From positions 259,952,229-260,016,228 of the forward strand of contig CM051459.1 of assembly GCA_028095005.1 (NCBI GenBank): a stretch of 64,000 nt of DNA. Direction: 5' to 3'. Position numbers and translations under genes: made by a program. The DNA comes from Rhynchospora pubera (Eukaryota > Streptophyta > Magnoliopsida > Poales > Cyperaceae). The notes beneath the pieces are model-generated. The model was not told where the DNA came from and did no database searches. It saw only the letters and a program-made list of their open reading frames with translations. Of this stretch, positions 1 through 11,766 are shown piece after piece. How positions within the stretch are numbered: position 1 is the first letter of the stretch; each line of letters starts with the position of its first letter.

Positions 1-1004
1 TGTGTCTATAAGGTGCTGCCAGTGCGCGGTTCCTTTACGGTTTTGGTCCTAATGTAAAGTTTAAGAGTTGCTCATGAATCCTTTTTGTTCCTGGGAACAT
101 CTACAACATTTTAAAACTGGCATTTGTTCACTGTTCAGCAATTGCCTTAATTTTTTTTTTTTTTTGAAATTGCTAATTGTACCTTGATTCTTTTGTGTTC
201 TCTGCGGAAAGCTCATTTTTCATTTTATTTGTCTATTTAAAGTGTGCTCATTTTTAATTAAAATATTGTTATGGTGGGAACATTTCTTAACAACCGGTTT
301 AACTGACAGAACTGAAAGTTATGCTCAATATTGCGATGATTATACCATCAATTCAGATCACATATTGTCCAGGATATATTTTATTGTCAATAAGTGAAAA
401 TAAATCAGGCAGTCCGATATATAAGGTCAAATTTAGAGTGACTTAACAAACGCAAATGATTAAAAGAATTATTTTACATAAAAGAAGATTAGCGAGCCAG
501 AGCAACTAATTGTCCGCAATCATGGTATCGAGTCTAGTTCGGTACCAGTTTTTTTTTTTTTTAAAAAAAAAATGGGAGTCAGGCTCCCATCTTTTCATTA
601 ATATAAAATTGTTACAAATTAGCCAGCGGCTAACCAAAATGAATTAGTGAGTGGTTGCAATTTTACTTTTGTTTTTTCGGTACCAGCTCTTTAGAACTAT
701 TCCGCCTTTTTCAAAAACGAAGTTTTTTGGATAATTGTTTAACTAGAGGCGTGGTCATTCCAACTTTCAAAGTTCAAACACTAGAATGTGCAATCTTTTT
801 TTTTTTTTTTTTGAAATGGTCCCCGTAGGAATTTGCACTATGATTTTGAGTTAGATTCTAGTTACACGTGTCAGATATTTGGTGATCTCTCACCTAAAGC
901 TGCCACCCCTTTGCTCAAACATGCCACCTGTGTCCCCTTTCTCCTATTTTTATCGCCCCTATTTTTGACTTGCGTGCTTCATATAACCTATCTTGAGAAA
1001 ACAG

Positions 1005-1636
1005 TTCCAAATCCTTATCTACAATCTCCACCTCTGACCTCCTCAAGCACAGCGTCGTCAGGTTCCAGCATGTCAGATACAAAGGTTTCTCATAATTATT
1101 TTCATTTCTCATGCAAAAATGGTCACATTTCAGGTGTAACACAATAATAATTTCGACCTGATCTTCTGATTTGCATTACACTGGATTCTCATACTTTTGT
1201 CTCCAATTTATTCTGTTGGTTACTGGGTTGTTCATTGGTGATTGAGAAGTGCTAATAAGAAACTTCATTTTGGGTTCTTTGTACATACCAATTCAAGTAA
1301 ATCAACAATTTGTACCTTAAAGTTCCATTATCCTGGTTCCATTAATTGATATAGAGTTGTCTTCCACTAGACACTATACAAAAAATTTTTGCCTGTAATG
1401 TTCCCCTTTCTCTGACTATTGATATTACCTTAACGTACATACAAACACAGGGTGCATCAGCCAAGAAAGATGATGCAAAAATTAGCCCGAATGAAGAATC
1501 TACAGTGAAAGAGGCTCAGACAGTAAAAACTGTAGATATCAGTCAGCAAGCAGGGCAACAGCAGCATGTCAAGAGGCCTGTCGAAATTGTGCATGAAATA
1601 CCAGCAAGCGATGATGCCGCTGCGAAGAAAGAATAG
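1005..1636 (+). CDS. 3' terminal two exons of an unidentified gene
   Basis: Two exons fit splice consensus and phase. Exon 1005..1084 follows an acceptor (aaaacag) and ends ACA AAG before gtttct; exon 1451..1636 follows acacag, continues in frame and stops at TAG 1634..1636. The peptide is low complexity: a Pro/Ser/Thr stretch (begins VPNPYLQSPPLTSSS), then a Lys/Glu/Gln-rich tail containing KRPVEIVHEIP and ending AAAKKE. I do not recognise the family. The tail looks like a disordered, charged C-terminus. Upstream exons must lie at or before position 1; I could not place them with confidence in 1..1000, which holds T-rich intron-like sequence. The model rests on frame continuity and splice sites only. 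Confidence 0.55.
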
Positions 1637-2383
1637 AGGATACATGGACTTTGACATTGATGATTTCTATATGAGTTGTCAGTCAAATAGCATGTCGTTA
1701 TATGCTGGATTAGGTAATATTTTGTAAGTTGTTTTATCAGAATAAGATCTTTTTTTCTGGCATTTGGGTACCGTTTTGTTATGTTATTATGTTGATGTAT
1801 TAGTTTATAATGTGTCAATAAGTTATGAGATCGATGGTGTAGAAAATTATCATAATTGACATTATGGAGCTTCACGTTGAGTTACTCGATCTGTGCTCTA
1901 TAATTTCCTATTATGAATGCTTGATCCGGGGGAGACATTCACGCTTGCTTGTTTCTCATACATTGTTGTTGATATTTTGTGCTTCTAATTAAGAGGACAT
2001 AAGACATCGTCCTAATTTATCATTATGAAAAATAGGCGCATCAGAATTGATTTGCAATTTTTTTATATATCTTCTAACGAAGAAAAATATGTTTGAAAGT
2101 ATTTGATGAACTTCAGAGAAAAATTTTAATTTGTCTTGAAATGTGTCTCTGATTTTAAAAAGGGGGCAAACGATTGTAAGAGTGGGAGGTACAGCTCCAA
2201 CGTAATTATTTTACACAGAAGTTAATATTTCTCTAAGGTAATGAATTTATGTATATATATTTGATGAGAGATACCGGTGCCGATAGTTCCTTTTGGTTGT
2301 AGTTAAGATTTGATCTGTGTTGTACAATCGCTTGGTGTCTTTTCTTTAATGAAAAGAGGTGGAAGGCCTCCACTTATTTCAAA

Positions 2384-2384
<1 letters not shown>
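1637..2384. other. 3' flank and intergenic DNA
   Basis: AT-rich sequence downstream of the stop at 1636. It probably includes the 3' UTR of that gene. No coding exon or repeat boundary is visible until the TA/GA microsatellite that starts the MITE near 2385. Confidence 0.4.
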
Positions 2385-2419
<35 letters not shown>

Positions 2420-2833
2420 TGGCTAACGCGCCATCGATGGCACGTGCCATTAATTTTCTATCGACTCGTTTTTCGAAATTCGAAAGTCAAACGGTCGATC
2501 TAAACTGTTCAATTTGATCAAAATATTGAAATACCTTTGGAGATCAAATTTTATATTTTTTCGAATTTTTTTGCTATTTATTATGATATTTTCAAATTGG
2601 AAGGCCTGAAATACTCTAATCATAATATTTTTAAAAATATCATAATAAATAGCACAAAAATTCGAAAAAATATAAAATTTGGTCTCCAAAGATATTTCAA
2701 TATGGAGAAAAACTTGAACGGTTCGGATTGACCGTTTGAATTTTGGATCTCGAAAAATGACTTGATGGCATGGGACCCTCCGTGCCATCGATGGCACGTT
2801 AGCCATTCTCTCTCTCTCTATATATATATATAA
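2385..2833. mobile_element. Fold-back MITE with TA/GA ends
   Basis: A near-perfect inverted repeat. The left end reads (TA)n(GA)n then ATGGCTAACG and the palindrome TGCCATCGATGGCA. The right end is its reverse complement: CGTGCCATCGATGGCACG, TTAGCCAT, then (CT)n(TA)n. The arms pair over about 200 bp around a centre near 2610, including a shared TTTGGAGA(C/T)CAAATTTTATA segment. No coding capacity. The repetitive TA ends hide any target duplication. The RNA would fold into one long hairpin. Confidence 0.85.
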
Positions 2834-3294
2834 TATTTGATGATGTTATCATACTATCGATTTTTTATAAGTGCATCACTACGATAAAAATTGGTACTGT
2901 ACAAATAAATTCTTGGACATGTATATTATTTTATTTACAAGATATTGGCCAATTTTAATGATTAAATATTTGAACACTGCGGATCAAGTAGACTACAATA
3001 TATATTATGTACGAATGCATACAGCACATTTCAAATGAATTATAAGAAAATTCTTACTCACAATACTTAATTCCAGCTTATATTGTTACTGCGAAATTTA
3101 TACATTTTGGGGATACGGTACATTGAGATCGACTCGTTCAATTCGAGTTCAAATTTTAAATCATCTTAATTGACTCATTCAATTTGACCTGAAGTAACTT
3201 AAATTCGATATATCATATATCATGAAAGTTAGCCAATTTATACAATCTTTTAATATGCAAGAAAAATGTATATTTTTTGTAGGTAAAAATAAAT

Positions 3295-3877
3295 GAGAAA
3301 ATATACGGTGCATACTAATGTACGAAAGCTTCGGTGCATAGTGATCCGAACTCTTGGATCTGCTTCGAAATGACAGATCCAAGCCGTCTAATATGATCTT
3401 CCTACTATAATCTCCTTATCGACCAAATTTTACAGTTTTTCGAAATTTTTAAGTATTTTTTTCAAATTTTAGAAAATCGCTAATCTAATTTTTTCTGAAT
3501 CATTAAAAAATAACCAAGGTTTTAAAATGCGATTTGTGCGGTTTAGCGGTTGAGTGGTGATTTAGCGTTTATCGGTGATAAAACGGAAAAAACGGTGATA
3601 TAACGGATAAAACGGTTGTGCGGTGTGAACAAAAATCTTGATAAAACGGCGATAAAATGGAAAAAACGGAGTTTTTTAAAAGCTTGAAAATAACAGTTTT
3701 TAAAAATCCGAAAAAAATACTTAAAAATTTTGAAAAAATGTAAATTTTTGTCGACAAGAAGATTCAATAGGGAGATCATATTGGACGGTTTGGATCGGTC
3801 ATTTTGAAGCAGATTCAAGAGTTTGGATCAGTTTGCACCGAAAGTTCCGTACATTAGTATGCAGCATAGATTTTCTC
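3295..3877. mobile_element. MITE, Mutator-like, 9-bp TSD
   Basis: Terminal inverted repeats match between GAGAAAATATACGGTGCATA at the left and the reverse complement of the right end (TATGCAGCATAGATTTTCTC). Inverted similarity continues inward through GTACATTAGTATGC and the GGATCTGCTTC/GAAGCAGATTC blocks. The 9-bp direct repeat AAAATAAAT lies on both sides (3286..3294 and 3878..3886), fitting a Mutator-type insertion. The loop holds a ~170-bp AAACGG-rich repeat (3516..3685) also found at 6734..6880. Confidence 0.85.
3516..3685. repeat. AAACGG-rich dispersed repeat, copy 1
   Basis: Starts AAGGTTTTAAAATGCG and ends AAAAGCTTG. It contains several GATAAAACGG units. The same sequence with small changes recurs at 6734..6880. 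Here it sits in the loop of the MITE at 3295..3877. Confidence 0.7.
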
Positions 3878-3886
3878 AAAATAAAT

Positions 3887-4312
3887 TATGTATTTAAATA
3901 ATTCTTTAATTATAAAATAACAAATATCAGTTAGCAAATAAATATAATTTAGAAAAAAATGAATATAAACTTACATTTCAATAATTTAAGATAAGATAAT
4001 ATTAAAATAATAAAAATATTGTTGTAGTTTATATAAATTTAAGTTCGCTACGAATTCGAATTTAGTTTGATTTATTTGCATATATAATCAAATCAAATGG
4101 TTCGGCCGTTCACACCTATAATCTGGACGAAACAAAGACGTTGGATTTAGAAACTTTCTTTGTCCACACCGGGTTTACCCGATTTTAAGACCCGCTAGAA
4201 GCCTAGAACCCTTTTTGGTATCGTAATTGCAGACGGGCGTCATTCCCACACTACTTTAGATCCGAAGCCCAAAAACCCAAATCAAACCTCTCATCGCCTC
4301 CGCCTGGTGGCG
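3887..4312. other. Upstream region of the PRKRIP1-like gene
   Basis: AT-rich to about 4100, then a more GC-balanced stretch leading to the start codon at 4313. I see no clear TATA box. This is presumed promoter and 5' UTR. Confidence 0.4.
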
Positions 4313-5398
4313 ATGTCGGCTCCGTCGAGGGACAACAGCATGCAGCTCGTGGCGGCGAGTTCGTCGTCGGGAGGCGGAGGCGGAGGCACGGGGAAGGAGC
4401 TTGCGCTGGTGGACGAGGGAGCCGCCAAGGCGAGGAAGGTGTTGTTGCGCGAGGACGAAGAGGATCTCGAGGTCAAGCTCCGCCGAATCATGGAGCATGT
4501 CCCCGTTCGCGTCAGCAATACCTCTGGCAGCTCTGCTGGGTCCGGCTCCGGCGACTTCCACCAGGTTTGTCCTTGTGTCAATTTGGGATGGTCTAAAGTA
4601 GATAAAGTATTGTGTGGGTATAAGTGTTTTTGTTGTTTGTTGTAGTCTCTAGCTGCTTGTGATGATAATGTAATAGATGCAATTGGTTAAATTTCCTCTT
4701 TTTTTTTTTTTAGTTTCTCTTTTACTTATCTTTGGAAGGCTTTATAAGGGTATGTAGATAAGTTGCACTTGCTAGTGTGTTTGGTTAGTTAAACTGTTAG
4801 AACTAAAACTGGTATTGCCCTGAGCCTGTACCTAGTGCAAATTGGAATTTATGCCTTACTTTTCTAGTGACGTAATTGATTGGTTACAGTTCTTGTTTTT
4901 AAGGTTTTTGATTGTTAGTTCTGGATTCTGCAATGCAATGATTCATAATTTATGTTTGCAGTACATAGTTGTCTATTTTAGTGTATAATTCAACTTAAAC
5001 CATAAAATCAGATATTAATTATAGAAAGGACTAAAACTCTTAATTTGTTTTCTTTTTATTTGCTTATTGTTGAATGTCTCTTATTTCTAACTTTTGTTTT
5101 CAACAAATGCATTCCACAGTACCGGCAAATGAGGAGGAAGGAACAAGACAGGGTAGCCCGCATGGATGCAGACTACCAAAAGAGATTAGAGATTGCAGAG
5201 TTCAACTTGCATAGAGAGGAAAGATTGAAAGCTGCAGAAGAAAGAACAGCAAAGAAACGGCAGAAGCGCCAGAAGAAAAAGGACCGTAGAAAAGATAAAA
5301 AGAAGAGCAAATTAGATACTATTACTGAAGAAGAGCCGAAGAAGGATGGTGAACCTCTAGTACACAGCGATGATTCATCTGATGATGATGATGAATAA
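4313..5398 (+). CDS. PRKRIP1-like protein (PRKR-interacting protein 1 family)
   Basis: Two exons: 4313..4564 and 5120..5398, joined in phase 0 (CACCAG/gtttgt and cacag/TACCGG), giving 176 aa. The N-terminus is Ser/Gly-rich (six-Gly run near residue 22). Residues ~45-65 are acidic and helical, then a Ser/Gly linker. The C-terminal half is an uninterrupted charged helix starting YRQMRRKEQDR, with a basic block ERTAKKRQKRQKKKDRR and an acidic SSDDDDE end. The tyrosine-start helix plus RTAKKRQKRxKKK signature is that of the PRKRIP1 family. Animal members bind double-stranded RNA and sit in the spliceosome, so a nuclear RNA-processing role is inferred. The ATG at 4313 is chosen because the frame upstream has only GTG. 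The gene is convergent with the MRG gene; the stop codons are 429 bp apart. Confidence 0.88.
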
Positions 5399-5827
5399 GG
5401 CAGTGAACACTAGTTGCTCTTTTGCAAAATTTAAACTGTATTAGATTTGGTTATGGATATTTTACCAGGAGCCGAGTTTAAATCTCCAAGATGCATAACC
5501 TAGTAGATGTATTTTTCTTGTAGGATGTTTAATTTTGCTTTATATACTGGTTTCAGTAGCTAAAGGCTTAGTGTTTCCTGCTGTTTGCTCTAAGAAAACT
5601 ATTGATTTTGGATTTGGAAGAATTAGCAATGCTTTTGACAACAAATAAAAGTTGCTTGCAATTGTAAGTCAAAATGCATCTTTGCACCAGTAAAATATAT
5701 TTTACAGAGAAGATACAAATATTTCAAAGTTAAAAATCTGTTAAATCAAGAGTTAGCGACTACAACACAACCACCTCAAGCTCGCTAAGACAATTTCTAA
5801 TTTTACAATATAAAAGATGAACTCCCT
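5399..5827. other. Convergent 3' UTR interval
   Basis: 429 bp between the stop codons of the PRKRIP1-like gene (+) and the MRG gene (-). It must hold both 3' UTRs, which could overlap. An aataaa lies at 5643..5648 on the plus strand. No other feature seen. Confidence 0.5.
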
Positions 5828-8800
5828 TCAAAGTGACTTGACAGCACCTTTCAAAGTGTCGTAACTTGAGAGGAAAAATAAGCTCTGGTTCTTCTGCATG
5901 AATCTGTGGATCAAAAAAGTCAAACCTTAAAAAACTTAACCAGACTCAATCACTAAAAAGTTAGCTTTCTCATTGTTGTCCCATTAGTTGCCACAATAAT
6001 AGTCTCATCTTTTGCATGTACTCATCAGAAACAATTACAAATATGAGTCTGTTGTACCAATAGACAACACTTCTGATATCAGACCCAGAACGAGTCTACT
6101 ACCAGTATCTTGCGGACAAATCTAGTTGCATTTATTTAGCCACTCTTTTGTTTTAGTACGTTGATATATTCACGTTGGATAGAACTGGACATAACTAATA
6201 ATAACAGCCAAAAGACAAGGGAGATTTAGTGACAACAGTGCAGAGGCATCACATACTTTAGGAAATCCAGTAACCTCTGCTGTAATTTTGTGAGGGCCTC
6301 TTCTTCCATGCTGACATGAGAAAGTAGTTCAGGCAACTTAACTATAAGAGAGAGAGAGATCAAAACATCATAAGCAATGCAAGACCAAAGTAATAAGCAT
6401 AATGAAGATATTATCTCCTACTTTGAAGATCTTAGGAACACAGCCGCATTGGTATTAGATGATTAGCAGTAATTTATGCTCAACTTGCTCCAATTGAGTT
6501 ATATATCTTCTTTCATGTACTTCTCATCAGACATAGGGTAATCAACAAGAAGGACAATTATTCCTTACTTTTCCCAACTTGCTTCATAACTTCACCCAAG
6601 TTCTTTTTTACTCTGAACACTAACTTCATTCATACAGGGGGATTTCTGGTATAGGTCGAGGGACAATAAAACTTGACCAATTCAATATTTGAACTTACCA
6701 ATCAAAAAGCATCAACAGATGTTCGTCCCATTCAAGGTTTTAAAATGCGGTTTAACGGTGAGGTGGTAATTTAGCGTTTATCGGAACGGTGATATAACTG
6801 ATAAAACGGTTGTGCGGTATGAACAAAAATCTAGATAAAACGGCAATAAAACGGAAAAAACAGAGTTTCTTAAAAGCTTGGTCCCATTTAATAATTAAAC
6901 TTACTGAAAAGCCTTAACAGGTGTTCAGCTCCATATATAGTTGAAGGCGAGACATCCTCCTTAACCATGTCATTGTATTGTGCTTTCTCTTTGTTGTAAA
7001 GAAGCAAAACTGGTAATGCTTTGTCAAAGTAGCACCTCAGCCCCTTGAGAATCTCAGAAACAGATTCATTAATCCTACAGGCACAAAACATGAAAGCACA
7101 AAATTATAGCTAACGGGTACAAGCTGAGGCATCATTGAATTGAATGGTTCAGAATACTAACATGCCATCCTTCTTGGTACGATGTTCCAAATATTTTTTT
7201 AGAATGTCATCTACATTTGGAGAGCGTGGCAATTTTACAAGCTGCAAGTCGCATAATAACAATAGCCATGAATTAGAACATTACAATAGTGATGTAATGA
7301 TAAAATCTATGTAAACCCCAGCAATATTGAAAAGCTCATATAATCTGATTTCAGAAAAGTCTAGAAACTATCTTTAGTTCTTTTCACATCCCAGATAGAT
7401 AAACAAGGCCAAAACAACCAATCCATCTCTGTTAATTTCAAGATTAATGCAACAAATATTTGGGGGGGTGGGGGGTTTGTACTTTCAGCATTAGTATGTA
7501 AGATGTAGAGAGAGAGAGAGAGATGAACAAGTACCTTACCCAACTGGGTAACAAACTCCGCATCATCTACCAGTTGCTTCTTCAGGGTTAGAGGAAATTG
7601 CAACATCAATGGTGATTCTTGTGGTTTTTTCTCCTTCTCCTTTTCCTTAAAGATGTCAAACAATAAACAGTATAAACACCATTCACTCTTCAATTGGTCA
7701 TGAAACAAAATTGCCAACAAAAGGGGGGGAAAAAAAACTAAACAAGAAATCACCTCGCTAGGAGGCACACTCTTCCTCTTCTTGCCCTTCGATCCTGCAT
7801 AATTTTTCTTTTTCAGAATATGTGATGATTAGGATAATAATAAAAAAAAAAAAGTAGTGACATCAACCACATATAATAACAGTAATAGAAGAAACCTTGG
7901 TTCTTAGCATCCTCTTTTTCCGGCTTTACATCTGCAAATATATTGTCGCAAAACCAATAATAATAATTATAATAACAATTACGGCATAGATCATATTGAT
8001 AACTATAAAGTAGACTGATGCAGTGTAATATATACCTGTTTTGGAGGGTTTTTGAGATGAACGGGACTTACTCTTCTCTTGCAATTGGCTCTCTTTAGCA
8101 AGCTCCTCTTGCTTTGCTACATTTTCTTTGGTGTGCTTCAACAAGCGGTCCACTGCCACCCACTCATCCCAACTAATATATTTTTAGTTTCTTTAAGTTT
8201 GCAGTATCCAAATAAGAAAGAAAGCATTTCATGCATTATTTTCTACCGTAGTAAATATAAAACAAGTATGCTCCTCTCATAGGCTATCGTTTGGATTGAC
8301 AAGAAAAACACGAAAACCAGGCAAGAATCTATTCTGTAATACTATTCGGCATTTGTGTTGGTGAGTAGCTGTTCGACACTAACTTGCTATTCCCCTATTC
8401 CAACCCAAAGTTGGCTTAGTAACTATTCCAAAAATCCAGTCAGCGTGCTAACCTTGCTAACCTAACTTAGATCGAAGTGTATGCAGGAGTGCAGGAGTGC
8501 ATATCATTGAGAGCAAGTACTTGATCACGCCTTTAGATTAAGGTTGAGAGCAAGTACATGCAGGAGTGCATATCATGCCATGTATTGTTGTCATGTGTAA
8601 CTAAACAAAGCATCTATGTAGTGGGAATCTATCTCAAATACCTCTCCTACCCTCTTAGTAATGGAGTTAGGAGCATCACTCAAAATGGAGGAAATAACAA
8701 TGCATGCAGCAACATAAACTTAAACACATTTAGTTTATAATTATATGCACGCAGAGAGTCTGTATTCAATTCTTCAGAGTGATAGGCAAATATATGACTA

Positions 8801-11559
8801 TACTTTCTATCTTTATGCTTTGCTGAACTTGCAACAGATTTTAGCATATTCTCTAACCTAATACCAGTTTAGCTGACCTTGTTTCAACCAACATTTCCCG
8901 CGACTGCGAGTACTTACTTTTTGTTCCAACCCTGCAAAGCAATTAGAAAAGTTAGCTACTGACTATAAACTTATTCATCAGGGGCGAAGCCAGAAAAATA
9001 ATATGAGTGGGGCCAATTTAAAAATACGGTAAATTGATATGTTGTGTAATTTCTTTACATTCGTAAGAGCATGTGTAATGAGTGGAGTTGTTTATAATTT
9101 CTCAGCAAGAGTCTATTGCCACTCTTCGAGCTGCATTATCGAAAGCTCCATCTTCCGAGAAAAAAAGGCAACTCAAGTAATAAATAGAGGAGGGCACTTC
9201 CTGGGTCCTAACCATAGTAGGAGGTAGTCCCCGTTCTCCAGATCCGGATAGGAAAGTAAAGGGAAAGGTGATCATCTAGTATGGGACGGACCTAAGAGAA
9301 TAGCAGAGATGCTAAGTGAAGTTAAGAGCAGTCAGAAAATCAACCGAGACCCCGTGAGTAGCGGCGAGCGAGAGCGGGTTTTTAGGCAGCGAGTGATTGA
9401 ACGAGCCGGTTTCGTGATTTACTTTTTGAAGGGGCCATTCTACATATTTGTTCATACCTTTATACAATTTACCTTGTGATTTTTAGTAAAATAAAAAATG
9501 TGGGGAGGCCAAGCCCACTGAGGCCCCTGCCTTGGCTCCGCCCATGTTATTCATGTCTCTTTTCAGATAAATCATACAAACAATTTAGTAACTTTGAAAA
9601 GATTAAAGAGAACTCACAAGATAGTGCACGAAGAATTTCCACTTGCCTTCCAGAACCTCAGCTTTTTGGATCTTAAAAGAGAATAAAATATCAGTGAATA
9701 TCAATTAAAAAAAAATTCATATAGCAATTTAAGAATGCATCAATCACGATTTCAGAAATGACAAGAAAAAAAATTCTAATTAAGCCAACTTTTGAATGAT
9801 TTAAAACAGATGCTCAGCAGTCAGCATAAAGCAACTCATTGTTTATTTCTTACTTCTCAAACAATGCTTTTGATGTGAGTTATTAGTATCAGCATAAATC
9901 AACTCATCTTTCATGGCTTACTTCTAAACAATGCTTAAGATGTGAGCTATGAGCATAGTTTCCAGAAATCTGGCATGTAATGTCCCCTTATCATTGTATG
10001 CTGGAGGTCGGACCATGCAACATTTATTCGAGTTTCTTGGCTTTTAGATTTGATAACTTAGCAATATCCAATGGCTCTAACGAGTAGTCAATTTTAAATG
10101 GAAGAACATAAATGTACTCTAGCTTTCTAAAAATGCAAGGCCATTAGATCTGGACAAATTTCTTCCAGTATATTTTCTGGTCAATAATGCTAACAAGCGA
10201 GACATTTAACAAAAACAATTTAAACCTGAAGACACAGAGCAAAGAAACAGACCCAAAATCAAAACAATGGCTCAGATACTAAAGAATTGTTCACATAAGT
10301 CCAAATATACGGCCCACATATTTCCCATTTATTGTGTAACGGCCATTTTTTTTTGTTCCTCTGGCAAGATGTCAGGAAAAAAAAGCCCATAAAAATGGGT
10401 GAAAATCACATCAGTTACTAGTGAAGCTCCTGAAGGTGAAACCCCGTTGGAGAATTTAAGTGTTTTGTTTCTGTCCCTTTTACTTCTAAATTTATTTTTC
10501 TTTCAATTGTAACGACTATAGGAAACGCTCTGGTTCTTTGTTGCAGGCGAGCCAATTTCCTGTGATTCACATTTTGGGTCACATGTATTCGAATGTGGTT
10601 TGTAGGTGGCAGAAAAAAAAATATGGTTATTGTGGTTCTAAGCTAAATTTGGTATTTAATTAACTTATCATATATTCACACGTCATATTAAAGGCTTGAA
10701 GGTGAATTCTTTCTCCTTAAGGTCTGCTCCAGGACTTAATCATTAAAAGAAAGGAAAGGAAAGAGAACCAAAGTTAGGTACCCTCCGATTTGGGTGGGTA
10801 CCGATTTGGGTGGGTACAGATCGGGAGTAAACACAATACAATTCTGTGTCTTTCTCTCATTTCGGAACCTTCCCCTCACTTCCTTTAACTTCGGTTCTGG
10901 AGCGGGTAAAGAGGTGGGGCAGGTGCGGTCAACAGCGGTTTTCCTCTACGCTCCTTTCCATTCCCTCCAATTTGCGATCCTGGAGCAGACCCTTAAGGAC
11001 AAACAACAGCATTCTAACTAGAAATTTCAAAATAAGTTTGTAACATAAATTCTCGTCTCCAGCTACCTCCTAGCGCACTATCCAGGCTTTCAAGTAACCT
11101 AAGAAGCCAATTGTAATATTCAACTGGGCCAATCCAGTAACTAGCTTCAATCAAAGCATTCGAGGTATCATACATTCCTTCAACCCTTCCAAGATTGAAC
11201 AAAAGGACCTTTCATAACAATCTTTCCTCCCTACATTACTACATTGAATAACTCTTGGTCGACTTACTTAAATTATGTAAACAATTAAGAAAGGAATTAC
11301 TAATATGTCAAAGGAAGGACAAAACCCTAGAAGAGTAGAAGGAGAGAATTCATACCTTAGCCTCATAGATGAGGGGGCCATGGAACGCAAGCACCTTCTC
11401 TCCCTCAGAGAAAGGAGGAGGGGTGCTTGAGTCAGGCGATCCGGAGCCGTCCGATGGGCTCCCGTCGGCCTCGGCCTCCGCGGCATCACCGTTCGCCATC
11501 TCTTCGTCCTCTTCCTCCTCCTTCGGCACCGCTCCGTCGCTAGGGTTAGAACTCCCCAT
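5828..11559 (-). CDS. MRG-family chromatin reader (MORF-related gene, chromo barrel + MRG domain)
   Basis: Eleven exons on the minus strand: 11356..11559, 9618..9671, 8918..8931, 8036..8172, 7896..7931, 7754..7794, 7535..7645, 7162..7241, 6905..7074, 6257..6341, 5828..5903. All phases agree and give 335 aa. The N-terminus is acidic (PKEEEEDEEM). A chromo barrel (~52-110) starts EGEKVLAFHGPLIYEAK and continues FFVHYLGWNKNWDEWV, with the aromatic residues that line methyl-lysine cages. A Lys-rich linker (KGKKRKSVPPSE) follows, then the MRG domain from ~170 (LMLQFPLTLKKQLVDD to FMQKNQSLFFLSSYD). Plant MRG1/MRG2 read H3K4me3/H3K36me3 and work with histone acetyltransferases, for example at FT. 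The third exon is only 14 nt. Intron 1 is 1.7 kb, and introns hold at least three repeats. Frame and splice sites look intact. Confidence 0.92.
6734..6880. repeat. AAACGG-rich dispersed repeat, copy 2
   Basis: Inside the MRG intron between exons 10 and 9. It matches the loop sequence of the MITE at 3295..3877 (same start AAGGTTTTAAAATGCG, same GATAAAACGG units, same AAAAGCTTG end), but without that MITE's terminal repeats. Confidence 0.7.
7504..7523. repeat. (GA)n microsatellite
   Basis: A GA run 12 bp from the donor site of MRG exon 7. A shorter GA run lies near 6348..6360 in another intron. Confidence 0.7.
8979..9546. mobile_element. hAT-like MITE with 8-bp TSD, in an MRG intron
   Basis: The left end CAGGGGCGAAGCCAG and the reverse complement of the right end (CATGGGCGGAGCCAAG) form terminal inverted repeats. 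The 8-bp direct repeat TTATTCAT flanks it exactly at 8971..8978 and 9547..9554, the TSD size of hAT elements. 568 bp, no transposase. It lies between MRG exons 3 and 2 and contains an rRNA-like segment (9185..9415). Confidence 0.85.
9185..9415 (+). rRNA. Fragment resembling mitochondrial large-subunit rRNA
   Basis: The stretch around 9334..9378 contains AAAATCAACCGAGACCCCG followed by GTGAGTAGCGGCGAGCGAGA. This is the bacterial-type LSU rRNA block near position 300 of 23S (E. coli: ATCAACCGAGATTCC... AGTAGCGGCGAGCGAA). The chloroplast version diverges upstream of that block, and nuclear 25S reads TTAGTAACGGCGAGCGAAC, so mitochondrial 26S is the likely source. The outer limits are estimates. 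It lies wholly inside the hAT-like MITE, so it is a captured fragment and not a working rRNA gene. Confidence 0.7.
10720..10992. mobile_element. Tourist-like MITE (PIF/Harbinger type) in MRG intron 1
   Basis: The left end AGGTCTGCTCCAGGA pairs with the reverse complement of the right end (GGGTCTGCTCCAGGA). TTA lies on both sides (10717..10719 and 10993..10995), the usual Tourist target duplication. Inside, GATTTGGGTGGGTAC is repeated in tandem at ~10787..10817. No ORF of note. Confidence 0.7.
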
Positions 11560-11766
11560 TAATTAGAGGTGATTTCCTGCTCCGTTACACTCGTAACTCG
11601 TAACTCGTAACTCACGCAAGGGTTTTGTAAAATCCTTCTATTTTCGGAAGAGTAGTCCGTTTTACGGGCCTTTCGCAGCTGTAAATTTGTAGCCGTTGGA
11701 TCTTGGCACGACTCCAGGATATATACTGGTCGCTGCAGAGGATTATTCGTATCAGCCTATTAGCAC
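11560..11766 (-). promoter_or_regulatory. MRG gene 5' flank
   Basis: Region immediately upstream of the MRG start codon. It holds three tandem copies of CGTAACT (~11590..11612). No convincing TATA box, as is common for plant housekeeping genes. Confidence 0.4.

Noticed and set aside
540..600. T-run/A-run followed by GGGAGTCAGGCTCCC hairpin as a terminator-like signal
   Set aside because: Bacterial-style terminators do not apply here; it may be a transposon remnant, but no boundaries could be fixed.
9334..9415. Functional rRNA gene
   Set aside because: Only a fragment is present and it lies inside a MITE; no full-length rRNA structure.
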